The notes below the pieces were generated by a model. That model did no database searches. It was not told the DNA's origin and saw only the letters and a list, made by a program, of their open reading frames with translations. The position numbers and the translations under genes are program-made. A stretch of 64,000 nt of DNA from G963674685 sp964591275 (GTDB lineage Bacteria; Lernaellota; Lernaellaia; JACKCT01): the NCBI GenBank assembly GCA_964591275.1, contig CAZQAE010000011.1, positions 1 through 64,000 of the forward strand. The letters are read 5' to 3'. Numbering within the stretch: position 1 is the first letter of the stretch; every line of letters begins with the position of its first letter. Shown piece after piece: positions 1-7,617 of the stretch.

Positions 1-27
1 CTCGATGGGATCGGAGGCTTTGTATGA
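1..27 (+). CDS. C-terminal end of an upstream gene (partial)
   Basis: The frame starting at base 1 reads LDGIGGFV and ends in TGA at 25-27. That stop overlaps the ATG of the next gene as ATGA, which suggests an upstream gene translationally coupled to the ThiF-like gene. Only eight residues are visible, so no family can be named. In mobile or defence operons the partner of a ThiF-like gene is often an E2-like, JAB-like or ubiquitin-like protein, but nothing here shows that. Confidence 0.35.
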   Translation, partial: LDGIGGFV

Positions 28-683
28 ACGCCGAAAGCATCTATCGCAGACAGCTTGATGTGATTCCCTTGGAGAGGCTCCAGAAAGCTCGTGTGACCGT
101 TATTGGATGCGGCGCAGTTGGAAGCTTCACGGCTTTCACCCTGGCCAAGATGGGCGTTGGAGGCATCAAGGCCTATGATCCGGATCGAGTGGAGATTCAC
201 AATCTGCCGAATCAAATGTTCTCCGCGCAGGATTGCGGTTTGTACAAGGCCGAAGCCTTGCGGGACATGGTTGAGCTTTTCCACGGCGTGGAGATTGATG
301 CCTGCCCCGTCAAGTATACGGACCAGCCTCTTTCCGGCATCGTCATCGTCGCGGTGGACTCAATGGACGCCCGAATCGCCATCTGGCGAAAAGTAAAATA
401 CAACGCCGCCGTCCAGCTTTTCATCGACAGCCGAATGGGCGCTGAGGTGGGCCGAATAATCGCCGTTGAGGCGATTGACCCGCTGGGCGTCGAGTATTAC
501 CAAAGCACCCTTCACACGAGCGCAGAAGCCTTCCAAGCGCCTTGCACCGAGAAATCCACAGTGTACTGCGCCTGCGGCCTGGCCGCGATGATCTGCGCCA
601 AGGTCAAGAAGCATCTTGCCGGTGATCCCTGGCAAAAATCCCTCACGATTGATTACCGTCAGGCGATTTTGCTGCATCAGTAA
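24..683 (+). CDS. ThiF/HesA/MoeB-family E1-like adenylyltransferase
   Basis: A 219-residue protein of the E1-like ThiF superfamily, whose members adenylate the C-terminus of ubiquitin-like or sulfur-carrier proteins. The Rossmann nucleotide-binding motif GCGAVGS lies at residues 28-34, followed by the acidic YDPDRVE strand (about 51-57) that normally binds ATP ribose. A conserved-looking CTEKSTVYCACG segment near residue 174 offers a candidate catalytic cysteine. It is short for MoeB or UbA enzymes and resembles the small stand-alone ThiF proteins of phages and mobile elements. The ATG overlaps the previous gene's stop (ATGA), so it is probably the last gene of an operon beginning outside the window. 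The substrate is unknown. Confidence 0.85.
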   Translation: MNAESIYRRQLDVIPLERLQKARVTVIGCGAVGSFTAFTLAKMGVGGIKAYDPDRVEIHNLPNQMFSAQDCGLYKAEALRDMVELFHGVEIDACPVKYTDQPLSGIVIVAVDSMDARIAIWRKVKYNAAVQLFIDSRMGAEVGRIIAVEAIDPLGVEYYQSTLHTSAEAFQAPCTEKSTVYCACGLAAMICAKVKKHLAGDPWQKSLTIDYRQAILLHQ

Positions 684-756
684 ACTCACATAAAAATAGC
701 CGAACCCAAATCCCCTCCCGCGCGGAAGATAATAATTGACAAGGAAAGGAGGAAGT

Positions 757-888
757 ATGGGCAAGAGAGTCATTGAGTGGTTGCTGAAGAATGGCGATGT
801 CGTGGTCCGGGCCGGTGAGCTTGTGATTGCCGTCGGCAAAGCCGTTCAGGACAGCATCCATAAGCCAGACGACAAGCCCAAAGGGTGA
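757..888 (+). CDS. Small 43-residue protein of unknown function
   Basis: A short frame begins MGKRVIEWLLKNGD and ends HKPDDKPKG. The call rests on a very strong ribosome binding site, AAAGGAGG, ending 5 to 6 bases before the ATG, and on a GC-rich hairpin just after the stop. The first 33 or so residues could form one amphipathic or weakly hydrophobic helix, followed by a charged KPDDKPKG tail. No family recognised. It lies 73 bases after the ThiF-like gene in the same direction and may be cotranscribed with it. Confidence 0.55.
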   Translation: MGKRVIEWLLKNGDVVVRAGELVIAVGKAVQDSIHKPDDKPKG

Positions 889-893
889 GGCGC

Positions 894-939
894 AGGGGGC
901 CGGTGGGATCATAATGGTCCTGCCGGTCCCCTAAGTTTT
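894..939 (+). terminator. Candidate intrinsic terminator after the small gene
   Basis: Bases 894-903 (AGGGGGCCGG) pair with 923-932 (CCGGTCCCCT) as a ten-pair stem with one G-T wobble and a 19-base loop. A TTTT run follows at 936-939. It sits six bases after the small gene's stop, as expected for the end of the ThiF-like transcription unit. The large loop and short T-tract make it imperfect. Confidence 0.5.
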
Positions 940-1281
940 CGGACTGCGGTTAGACTCTCTCGTCCTCCACCAGTTCTTCGAGAATCAAAATTCTCTCCGG
1001 GGTCGCGACAACGCGGCCCGTATTGTTTGGAGATGGCGTATAGATGCTGAATAACAATGGATTATCTGGCGCGGGTGGTTTTCATCCTCTCGTTTTCTTT
1101 TCGGACCCGCTCACCCAAAACAACCCCATTTTCGCCTCTCCCTCTCCATTGCGTTCGGACTTTGCCCTTTTAGTCAGAAAACGGAGAACAAATGAAATCA
1201 AGCACTTGCGAGGCGTTAAAAATTTGCCGTTCGACTCCCGCGAAGTATGGGAGTGTACCTGGAGCCGGATAAAGCTCCCTT
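940..1281. other. Intergenic stretch without a convincing gene
   Basis: No frame here has protein-like composition plus a ribosome binding site; an 81-codon frame from 1044 to 1289 is low-complexity and not believed. The only structure seen is a perfect six-pair hairpin, ACTCCC at 1234-1239 with GGGAGT at 1249-1254, without a T-tract. It lies between the ThiF-like unit and the convergent DUF3124 gene. Confidence 0.4.
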
Positions 1282-1821
1282 CTATTTGATGACCTTGCCG
1301 ACACTTATGAAAGAAACGCCCTGTTGACCATTTGTTCCGATCATAACGGATTCGACAATCGGCTCAGAGACTTCTTTCTCGGAAAACCATTCCACGATGA
1401 AGTTGGCTCCAGAGCCGCCGGTTTGGTCTTTTTCTCCCACGATATAGTCAAGGGTGGCCATAGCGGGGAGTACGAGTGGTGTATCCGCATACTCGCGAAC
1501 AAGCTTTCCGGTCGTGTCGAAATATTTTACGGTAGAAATAATTATGGAATTGTTGAAATCCGTATTTCTGATGCTCAGAGTTGCGGTGAGGTCAAACTCC
1601 ATATCTTCCCCGTGGTAAATAAGTGAGTACACAGGTACATATACAGTTTGACCGGCAAGCCGCGATAAGCCATTCATTTCTTCATGACTGATTCTTTTTC
1701 CGCCAGCGCGTTCGATGGCTGAGGCGTTGGAGGGCTTTGGAGGGTTTGAACAAGAACAAAGAAAACACATCAGAATCAATAAAGATACGTTGAGCCATTT
1801 CAATCGAATCAAGTTCAACAT
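1282..1821 (-). CDS. DUF3124 family lipoprotein
   Basis: A 179-residue exported protein. The N-terminus has a basic start, a hydrophobic core and a lipobox-like LCSC ending at Cys24, so it is probably a lipoprotein. The mature part carries the features I recall for DUF3124: VYVPVYSLIYHGED, a TLSIRNTD strand, then GGSGANFIVEW and a C-terminal MIGTNGQQGVSFIS block. The function of this family is not established. A GGAAGGAG ribosome binding site precedes the ATG. The gene is divergent from the KefB-type antiporter, and a role linked to ion homeostasis is inference from that arrangement only. Confidence 0.8.
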   Translation of the reverse strand: MLNLIRLKWLNVSLLILMCFLCSCSNPPKPSNASAIERAGGKRISHEEMNGLSRLAGQTVYVPVYSLIYHGEDMEFDLTATLSIRNTDFNNSIIISTVKYFDTTGKLVREYADTPLVLPAMATLDYIVGEKDQTGGSGANFIVEWFSEKEVSEPIVESVMIGTNGQQGVSFISVGKVIK

Positions 1822-1888
1822 TTTCTTCTCCTTCCTTCGACTGTTTAATGTTTAAGGCAGTCTTTTGCCCAATTTTAGAAGAACTCTA

Positions 1889-1912
1889 TTGACAGAAAAG
1901 AGGAATTGTCAA
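1889..1912. promoter_or_regulatory. Inverted repeat carrying two opposed -35-like hexamers
   Basis: TTGACA at 1889-1894 and its reverse complement TGTCAA at 1907-1912 face each other in the 167-base gap between the divergent DUF3124 and antiporter genes. Each equals the consensus -35 hexamer on one strand, and the spacing would let the pair act as overlapping divergent promoters or as a regulator site. Matching -10 boxes are weak on both sides, so this is a candidate only. Confidence 0.35.
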
Positions 1913-1988
1913 ATCAATTGAAGGACTTCATGCCGGAAAACGGGTAGCCGGCAATGGGTAGCCAACAAACAGGAGGAACACCAAACCA

Positions 1989-3959
1989 ATGGGCATCGCG
2001 ACAGATTTTGTAATTATTATCATTGCAGCACTCATCGGCGGTTTAATCGCCCAAAAGCTGCGACAGCCATTGATTCTGGGGTACATCCTGGCTGGTATCG
2101 CAATCGGTCCCTATACCGGCGGGGTGACCGTTTCGGAAATCCACCAGATAGAGTTACTGGCCGAAATCGGTGTGGCGCTCTTGCTTTTCGCCTTGGGGCT
2201 TGAATTTTCATTCAAAGAACTCAAGCCTGTTTGGCGCGTTGCGTTGCTGGGCACGCCTATTCAGATCGCGCTCGTTATCGGCTATGGGTATCTGATTGGA
2301 TCATTGTTCGACCTTGACCAAGTAGAGCGCATCTGGCTCGGGGCGATGCTTTCGCTCTCAAGCACGATGGTGCTTTTGCGGACATTGATGAACCAAGGGT
2401 GGATGGGCACACTATCCAGCCGGGTTATGATCGGCATGCTCATCGTGCAGGACTTGGCGATTGTGCCCATGATGATCGTGCTGCCGCAATTGAACCAGCC
2501 TTCCCTTGGGCTTGGAACACTGGCCATTGATGCCGGGAAGGCAGCGTTGTTTATAGCCGCCATGGTTCTGCTCGGCACCAGGGTTCTGCCCTGGGTGATG
2601 AGACTGATTGCCGGATGGAAATCCCGGGAACTCTTTTTACTGGCGATTACGGCGATAGGGCTTGGCGTCGGATACACAACCTATTGGCTCGGCTTATCCT
2701 TCGCTTTTGGCGCATTTGTAGCGGGCATGGTGCTCAGCGAGTCCGATTTTGGGCATCAAGCCCTGAGTGACATCATTCCGGTTCGTGATCTTTTCGGCTT
2801 ACTTTTTTTCACATCCGTCGGAATGCTTCTCGATCCGTCCTTTCTACTAAACAACTTGGTGATGGTGTTGATTCTTGTCATTCTGGTCTCAGTGGGAAAG
2901 GGAGTCGTATTCGTTTTGATCACCCGGCTATTTGGCTATGGCAACATCGTCCCGTTGGCAGCGGGATTGGGATTGTTCCAAATCGGAGAATTCTCTTTCG
3001 TCCTTGCACGATTGGGTGTTTCCACTCAGTTAATTGACCACGATCTTTATTCTCTTGTCCTGTCCACTGCCGTCGTGACGATGATTCTAACCCCGTTAAT
3101 CTCCGGCCAAACAGGGCGATTATATTCTCTAAAAAGAAGATGGTACAAACACGAGCCGCTTCAAACAGTAAACCTCCCTGACAGCGGTTTGAATGATCAT
3201 GTCATCATCGCGGGGGCGGGTCGAGTGGGGCTCCACATTGCGCGTGTTTTAAAGAATCTGAGCCTTCCGTTTGTTGTGATCGAATTGGAACATCAGCGTG
3301 TCGAGGAGATAAAAAAGGAAGGCATTCCCGTTGTTTTTGGAGACGCTTCCCAGCCGACGGTTTTAGAGGCCGCTTCCATTGCCCATGCCCGACTTTGCCA
3401 AATTACCGTGCCAAGCATTGTCAATGCTCAGACTATCGTTAGGGAGGCATGGGGGTTAAATCCATCGTTGAAGATTGTTGCCCGGGCCAACAACTCTGAA
3501 CAAATGGAAATGCTGAAAAACCTTGGCGTCCATGAGGTGGTCCAACCGGAGTTTGAAGCGGGACTGGAGATGACTCGTCAGGCATTGCTTCATATGAAGG
3601 TTTCAGCGGCGAATGTGTACCGGTATTCCGACGCGACTCGACGAAACTACTATTCTTCGTTGTACGAAAATCTTGATTACCGATTGCTTTCGCAGCTACA
3701 AAGCGCCGAAGGTGCGTTTGACCTGAAGTGGGTTGAGATTGAACCAGACACTCCGTTGGTAAGCAAAACCATTGGTGAAATGGAGATCAGGCAGAAAACA
3801 GGGGTTTCGGTTGTGGGCGTCATTCGTGACGACAACCTTTTGGCGAACCCTGATGCGGATTTTTGTTTCGCAGCGGGAGACTTGTTGGCGATCATAGGAA
3901 AACCAAAAGAGAATAAAATATTTTTTGGGGAAATGGCAAAGAACGGAACAGAGAAATAA
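1989..3959 (+). CDS. KefB-type cation:proton antiporter (CPA2) with RCK domains
   Basis: A 656-residue inner-membrane protein of the CPA2 family, which exchanges K+ or Na+ for protons. Residues 1 to about 385 form the multi-helix antiporter core. After a linker comes a TrkA-N/RCK domain (about 405-520) with a Rossmann motif, IIAGAGRVG, that would bind NAD(H) or another nucleotide regulator. A TrkA-C domain (about 570-650) ends the protein. Length and order fit KefB/KefC/YbaL-like proteins. AGGAGG lies about 12 bases before the ATG. It is divergent from DUF3124. The transported ion cannot be told from sequence. Confidence 0.9.
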   Translation: MGIATDFVIIIIAALIGGLIAQKLRQPLILGYILAGIAIGPYTGGVTVSEIHQIELLAEIGVALLLFALGLEFSFKELKPVWRVALLGTPIQIALVIGYGYLIGSLFDLDQVERIWLGAMLSLSSTMVLLRTLMNQGWMGTLSSRVMIGMLIVQDLAIVPMMIVLPQLNQPSLGLGTLAIDAGKAALFIAAMVLLGTRVLPWVMRLIAGWKSRELFLLAITAIGLGVGYTTYWLGLSFAFGAFVAGMVLSESDFGHQALSDIIPVRDLFGLLFFTSVGMLLDPSFLLNNLVMVLILVILVSVGKGVVFVLITRLFGYGNIVPLAAGLGLFQIGEFSFVLARLGVSTQLIDHDLYSLVLSTAVVTMILTPLISGQTGRLYSLKRRWYKHEPLQTVNLPDSGLNDHVIIAGAGRVGLHIARVLKNLSLPFVVIELEHQRVEEIKKEGIPVVFGDASQPTVLEAASIAHARLCQITVPSIVNAQTIVREAWGLNPSLKIVARANNSEQMEMLKNLGVHEVVQPEFEAGLEMTRQALLHMKVSAANVYRYSDATRRNYYSSLYENLDYRLLSQLQSAEGAFDLKWVEIEPDTPLVSKTIGEMEIRQKTGVSVVGVIRDDNLLANPDADFCFAAGDLLAIIGKPKENKIFFGEMAKNGTEK

Positions 3960-4053
3960 CGTGAAGAATAACTTGAGGCTACAAGGCTCTAACAATCCAT
4001 GGATTGGCTTCCCTGCAGCGAGAGGTTTCAAAATTTAGCAAAGGGGCCCACTT

Positions 4054-4329
4054 ATGATCGACGTGAGCAATCTCTCATTTACCTATCCGGGGAGCGACAC
4101 CCCCATCCTGCACGGGTTGGAGTTTGAAATTAAGGAAAGGGAAATCCTGGGGTTCCTCGGACCTTCCGGGGCTGGCAAGTCCACCACCCAGAAAATCCTC
4201 TTTGGACTGCTGAAAGACTACTCAGGGACTGTTCGAATGCTCAAGACAGCGCACCGTGAAGTGATGGATATGGTCAACGGGATCAAGCGGTCCAAGGGTC
4301 GGATCGACTGGGAGAATCTAAGATGGTGA
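4054..4329 (+). pseudogene. Truncated ABC transporter ATP-binding protein
   Basis: The first 62 or so residues are a normal ABC ATPase N-terminus: MIDVSNLSFTYPG, the A-loop region, and Walker A GPSGAGKST. After SGTVRML (about base 4240) the family pattern stops: there is no Q-loop, signature motif or Walker B. The remaining 29 codons, to a stop at 4329, look unrelated. The start keeps an AAAGGGG ribosome binding site. I read this as an ABC gene whose 3' part was lost by deletion or insertion at the left edge of the mobile-DNA region. It cannot be a working ATPase. Confidence 0.75.
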
Positions 4330-4531
4330 GCGACAGGGGTTCACCGGGCTCGATATCCGGCGATCCACTCACTTCGGAGGCGAGAGCCGCGATGCCCCGG
4401 TCGTGGAACGGCAGGTCCAGGTGGTCGTCCCAGACGACAGCTTCCCTGACGACCAATCCCACAATCCAGGCCTGCTCGCCGTGATATAGCCCGTCCCACA
4501 GAGCTTCCAAGTCGCGGAGCCGGTCGATCAA
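4283..4531 (-). pseudogene. Fragment of an unrecognised protein
   Basis: On the minus strand an 82-codon frame reads protein-like (LYHGEQAWIVGLVVREA, VVWDDHLDLPFHDRGIAAL) and differs in style from its surroundings. It opens right after an in-frame TAG, with a possible TTG start touching AGGAG. Its last third lies antisense to the end of the truncated ABC frame, so at most one of the two is genuine there. I do not recognise the family. It is probably a piece of a larger gene brought in by rearrangement. Confidence 0.35.
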
Positions 4532-4633
4532 CTCCTGATCCTATTTCGATAACGCTCAAGCAAATTTCTTCCCATATTCCTACATAAGACTATTGAGAAA
4601 ACATTCACTTACACTAAAAAGGAGGTGGCCATC

Positions 4634-5446
4634 GTGCGCCCATTGAACCAAAAAGCGCGCTCTGTCCTGGAGCAGATAACTGCGGCATTCGAGGAGCCGG
4701 AAAGTCTTATAGACACGCTGAGCCGCGCAGCGCAGATCCCCAACACCAGACCCTGCATCAAGTGGTCTCCGGCGAATCGCTTCCTGGTGGCCTTGCAAGG
4801 CACATCAGACGCCAGGGGTTATCGCCAGTGGCAGAAGGTTGACCGTCAGGTAAAGAAAGGCGCGAAGAGTTTCGGCATCCTGGTGCCGCGCTTTAAGAAC
4901 ATCGAGGAGGAGGACGAGGAGAAACAGACTGTGCTGATCGGCTTTATCGCCGCGTCGATCTTCAAGGTCGAGGACACGGACGGTGAGCCTTTGCCGGAGA
5001 CGGTCGCAAAGACTATCCTGAAACTTCAGGTGGTAGCCGACGCCCTAAATATCCCGGTCACTTATACCGGCGCCGCCAGTGATAGGGTGTTTGGCCTATA
5101 CAGCCACAAGGACAAACCGGAATCCGGCGCCATCACTCTTTACACGCACGATGCTTTCACCCACGCGCATGAGCTGGCTCACGCCCTGCATCACCGCACC
5201 GGTAAACTCCGGCAGGGGCGAAGCAAGGAAGACAAGCGTGACAACGAGATCGTGGCCGAGATCGGCGCCGCGGTGCTTGTGAACCTATTTGAGGGTGAGC
5301 AGGTCGGGCGTCAGGCCATTCAGTACATCAAATCCTATAACGCGAAGAAGACCCACCTATTGAAGCTATTGCCCGAGATCATTGAAGTCGTGGACATGGC
5401 ATTCAGCATCTGCCCCAAAACTCTCCCCGCAGCCTCTAACAGTTAA
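4634..5446 (+). CDS. ArdC-like antirestriction/metallopeptidase protein
   Basis: A 270-residue protein. The N-terminal 115 residues match the ArdC-like ssDNA-binding domain (IKWSPANRFLVALQG, GYRQWQKVDRQVKKGAKSFGI). The C-terminal part is an ImmA/IrrE-like zinc peptidase with HELAH at 179-183 and a candidate third ligand in NEIVAEIGAA (about 204-213). ArdC proteins of conjugative plasmids bind ssDNA and protect incoming DNA. The start chosen is GTG at 4634 because AAAAAGGAGG ends at 4625, eight bases upstream; a GTG at 4625 would lie inside that site. It precedes the Rad52-like gene by 39 bases, suggesting one operon of mobile-element DNA-processing genes. Confidence 0.85.
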   Translation: MRPLNQKARSVLEQITAAFEEPESLIDTLSRAAQIPNTRPCIKWSPANRFLVALQGTSDARGYRQWQKVDRQVKKGAKSFGILVPRFKNIEEEDEEKQTVLIGFIAASIFKVEDTDGEPLPETVAKTILKLQVVADALNIPVTYTGAASDRVFGLYSHKDKPESGAITLYTHDAFTHAHELAHALHHRTGKLRQGRSKEDKRDNEIVAEIGAAVLVNLFEGEQVGRQAIQYIKSYNAKKTHLLKLLPEIIEVVDMAFSICPKTLPAASNS

Positions 5447-5485
5447 ACCCCGCAAAAAAAACTCAAAACAATCAGGAGGAACGAC

Positions 5486-6148
5486 ATGCAAAGTAATGGA
5501 GAAGTACGCAAAGCCCTGGAGGCGCCCTTCCCTGCGGAATTAGTTAAAACTCGCCCCGGCGCCTTCGGCAACGAACTGAGTTACATCGAGGCGCATCACT
5601 ACATCGAAAGATTGAACCGTGCCTACAAGGGCGATTGGTCTTTTGAGATCGTCACGCACAAGATTGAGCAAAACGAGGTCATCGTCGTCGGTAAACTTGT
5701 TGCCGATGGCATTATTAAAATGAGCTTCGGCTCTTCAGAGATCACCCGCAGAAAAGATAACGGCGAGATCGTGTCCATCGGCGATGATTTGAAAGCGGCC
5801 AGTACCGATGCGTTAAAGAAAGCGGCTTCGCTGTACGGCGTCGGGCTTCACTTGTACGCATCGGGTCCACAAATCCAGCCAAACAAAAATCAGGATAGTG
5901 GCAATGGCCGATCCAAAGAAAACGGCAAAGGAGCCCCGTCGAAAGCCCCCGGCAATGGGAACGGAAACGCTAACGGCGACTCGCGTCTGACAAGCCGGCA
6001 GCATTCGTACATCAAGTCTCTGGCCGGCGAAAAGGGACTCACGGAGGACCAGCTTGAGAAGATGTCGTTGGAGCGCTTCGCCAAGAAGCTGGCCTTCGTC
6101 ACGAAGAACGAGGCGTCGTCGCTCATCGGCGAATTACAGGAAAGCTAA
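5486..6148 (+). CDS. Rad52/Rad22-family ssDNA-annealing protein
   Basis: A 220-residue protein. Residues 5 to about 125 match the Rad52 annealase core: YIEAHHYIERLNRAYKGDWSFEIV, a beta-hairpin core, and DDLKAASTDALKKAASLYGVGLHLY, the characteristic helix before the end of the domain. A Gly/Asn/Ser-rich linker (about 130-165) leads to a C-terminal helical segment, RQHSYIKSLAGEKGLTE, similar to tails of phage recombinases. Such proteins anneal complementary strands in phage and plasmid recombination. AGGAGG precedes the ATG by six bases. Its next gene is a RecB-like nuclease, a natural end-resecting partner. Confidence 0.9.
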   Translation: MQSNGEVRKALEAPFPAELVKTRPGAFGNELSYIEAHHYIERLNRAYKGDWSFEIVTHKIEQNEVIVVGKLVADGIIKMSFGSSEITRRKDNGEIVSIGDDLKAASTDALKKAASLYGVGLHLYASGPQIQPNKNQDSGNGRSKENGKGAPSKAPGNGNGNANGDSRLTSRQHSYIKSLAGEKGLTEDQLEKMSLERFAKKLAFVTKNEASSLIGELQES

Positions 6149-6236
6149 ACGAATCTATCCGGTATTGGGTCCTGGGGCCCTGCCTTTCTGGCCGGGTCCC
6201 CTCTTCAGATAGCGCCAACTTTATACGGAGGTCATC

Positions 6237-7049
6237 ATGCAAAAAGCAATATCCCTGGCGGCATTGCGTCAGGATTTACACGTCAGTTATTCACAGATCA
6301 AAAGCTACATGATCTGTTCGCGCAAATATTCCTTCCATTACATCGAGGGCGTCGAACCGAGTCACAGGCCGGTCAACATGGTCCTCGGTGGAGCGGTGCA
6401 TCATGCACTGGCGCTTCACTACGGGTACATCCAGGAAAAGGACGGCAAGATGCCCGAGGAGCAGTTGGTTCAGACTTTCCGCGACCGTTGGGACGAGGAG
6501 ATGGACAGGCCGATTCCGGTGGTGTTCGACGAAAAGAAAAACGAGGGCGCTTTCATGGACGCCGGTGTAGCCCTTCTGAGGAAGTTTCACGCCAAGTCCG
6601 ATGTCCCGACAGTCCTGGCTGTCGAGCAGCCTTTCAGCATTGAACTGCGTAATCCTGCGACAGGCGAAGTCATGGAGCCGAAACTTATCGGCGCTATGGA
6701 TTTGATCGTCGAGGAAAATGAAAAGTCTGTGGTCGTCGAGCATAAAACCGCCGCGAAGCGCTATGCGCAGTGGCAGCTCAACTTTGAGCTTCAGCCCGCG
6801 ATTTACGCCCACGCCTGCCGGGAGATAGGGATCGGCGATGTTGGCCTGCGATACCAGCTTCTGGTCAAGACCAAGAGCCCGTCTCTTCAACTCTGCGATA
6901 TCAACCGCGGGGAAAGTGAGATCGCCGAAGCGCTGGAAACCGTGTGCGCTGTCATGCGCGCAATCGAGGCTGGCATCTTCTTTCGTAACCGGTCATGGGC
7001 CTGCGCGGATTGCCAGTACCGGTGGAAGTGCGATGAGGGCTTGTCGTGA
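6237..7049 (+). CDS. RecB/Cas4-like PD-(D/E)XK nuclease with predicted Fe-S cluster
   Basis: A 270-residue stand-alone nuclease of the PDDEXK_1 type. It opens with VSYSQIKSYMICSRKYSFHY, whose Cys27 together with Cys256, Cys259 and Cys265 in SWACADCQYRWKC fits the four-cysteine 4Fe-4S pattern of AddB and Cas4. The catalytic motifs are GGAVHH (His55), Asp155, Glu168-x-Lys170 (VVEHKTA) and QPAIYAHA (Gln186). Such enzymes resect DNA ends. Placed 88 bases after the Rad52-like annealase, it suggests an exonuclease/annealase pair. No cas1, cas2 or CRISPR repeats are in the window, so a CRISPR role is not supported. Confidence 0.88.
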   Translation: MQKAISLAALRQDLHVSYSQIKSYMICSRKYSFHYIEGVEPSHRPVNMVLGGAVHHALALHYGYIQEKDGKMPEEQLVQTFRDRWDEEMDRPIPVVFDEKKNEGAFMDAGVALLRKFHAKSDVPTVLAVEQPFSIELRNPATGEVMEPKLIGAMDLIVEENEKSVVVEHKTAAKRYAQWQLNFELQPAIYAHACREIGIGDVGLRYQLLVKTKSPSLQLCDINRGESEIAEALETVCAVMRAIEAGIFFRNRSWACADCQYRWKCDEGLS

Positions 7050-7143
7050 AATATCTCCATTCATTCAACACGAAGGACGCTAGTACGTTGTAATCGGCTG
7101 GGAAAAATGCATCGAATAGGCGGGTTATTACCTGCCTTCTTTT

Positions 7144-7494
7144 TTAGTGATGTTTGGATTCAGGCGCTTCACTTTTCGACCGGCGTTCACAAGCGCGGCG
7201 ATTCGCCGGATCATTTTGAGTCTTGAGCCAATCCAGATAGGCTTCTCGAAGGGTATCGATGATATCCCGATGAGTTTCGGAAGTTTTGATTAGAGCTTTC
7301 GCGGTCGCTATGGCCATCTGCGTGTCGTCCGTGACAGCTCCCTTGAAGCCATACGCGGGTACAAGCTCCCGCAGCCCTTTTTCGCCGTAACGGGCCTGGA
7401 TTTCCCCGATGGACATGAATTCCACCGGCGCTCCCAGAGCATCCCCCAGGGCGGCAGCAACGAGGCAGGAATGAAAGTGTTTAGAAAACTGCAT
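7144..7494 (-). pseudogene. Truncated ADP-ribosylglycohydrolase, copy 1
   Basis: A 116-residue frame starting MQFSKHFHSCLVAAALGDALG. It contains the family's N-terminal GDALGAPVEF motif and the metal-binding TDDTQM motif, then runs to YLDWLKTQNDPAN and ends in an unrelated basic tail. Full-length relatives are about 300 residues, so roughly the last two thirds, with the C-terminal GD-x-DS metal site, are missing. It is clearly homologous to the copy at 11409-12353 on the same strand, but with many differences, so the two are old paralogues. The start at 7494 is set by that homology. Confidence 0.8.
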
Positions 7495-7597
7495 TGATGT
7501 ACCGGGTATTTTCCTTAATCCGTTAAAGTTTCGCCAGACAATATATAATGCCACAGCCATACCCGTCCAAATCGCCATCTGTCAAATGCAAACGCAT

Positions 7598-7617
7598 TGT
7601 CGTACTTTGTCGTAGCC
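7598..7617 (+). repeat. Left terminal inverted repeat of the HTH/SPL-like cassette
   Basis: TGTCGTACTTTGTCGTAGCC. TGTCGTA occurs at 7598-7604 and 7608-7614, ten bases apart. The sequence matches the reverse complement of 8864-8883 at 18 of 20 positions. Its last base overlaps the stop codon of the SPL-like gene. Confidence 0.75.

Noticed and set aside
1201..1260. tRNA-like GTTCGACTCC
   Set aside because: No T-stem, acceptor stem or cloverleaf can be folded around it.
1044..1289. 81-codon plus-strand frame
   Set aside because: Low complexity, no ribosome binding site and overlap with the DUF3124 3' end.
6237..7049. Cas4 of a CRISPR system
   Set aside because: No repeats, Cas1 or Cas2 in the window; the partner is a Rad52-like annealase.
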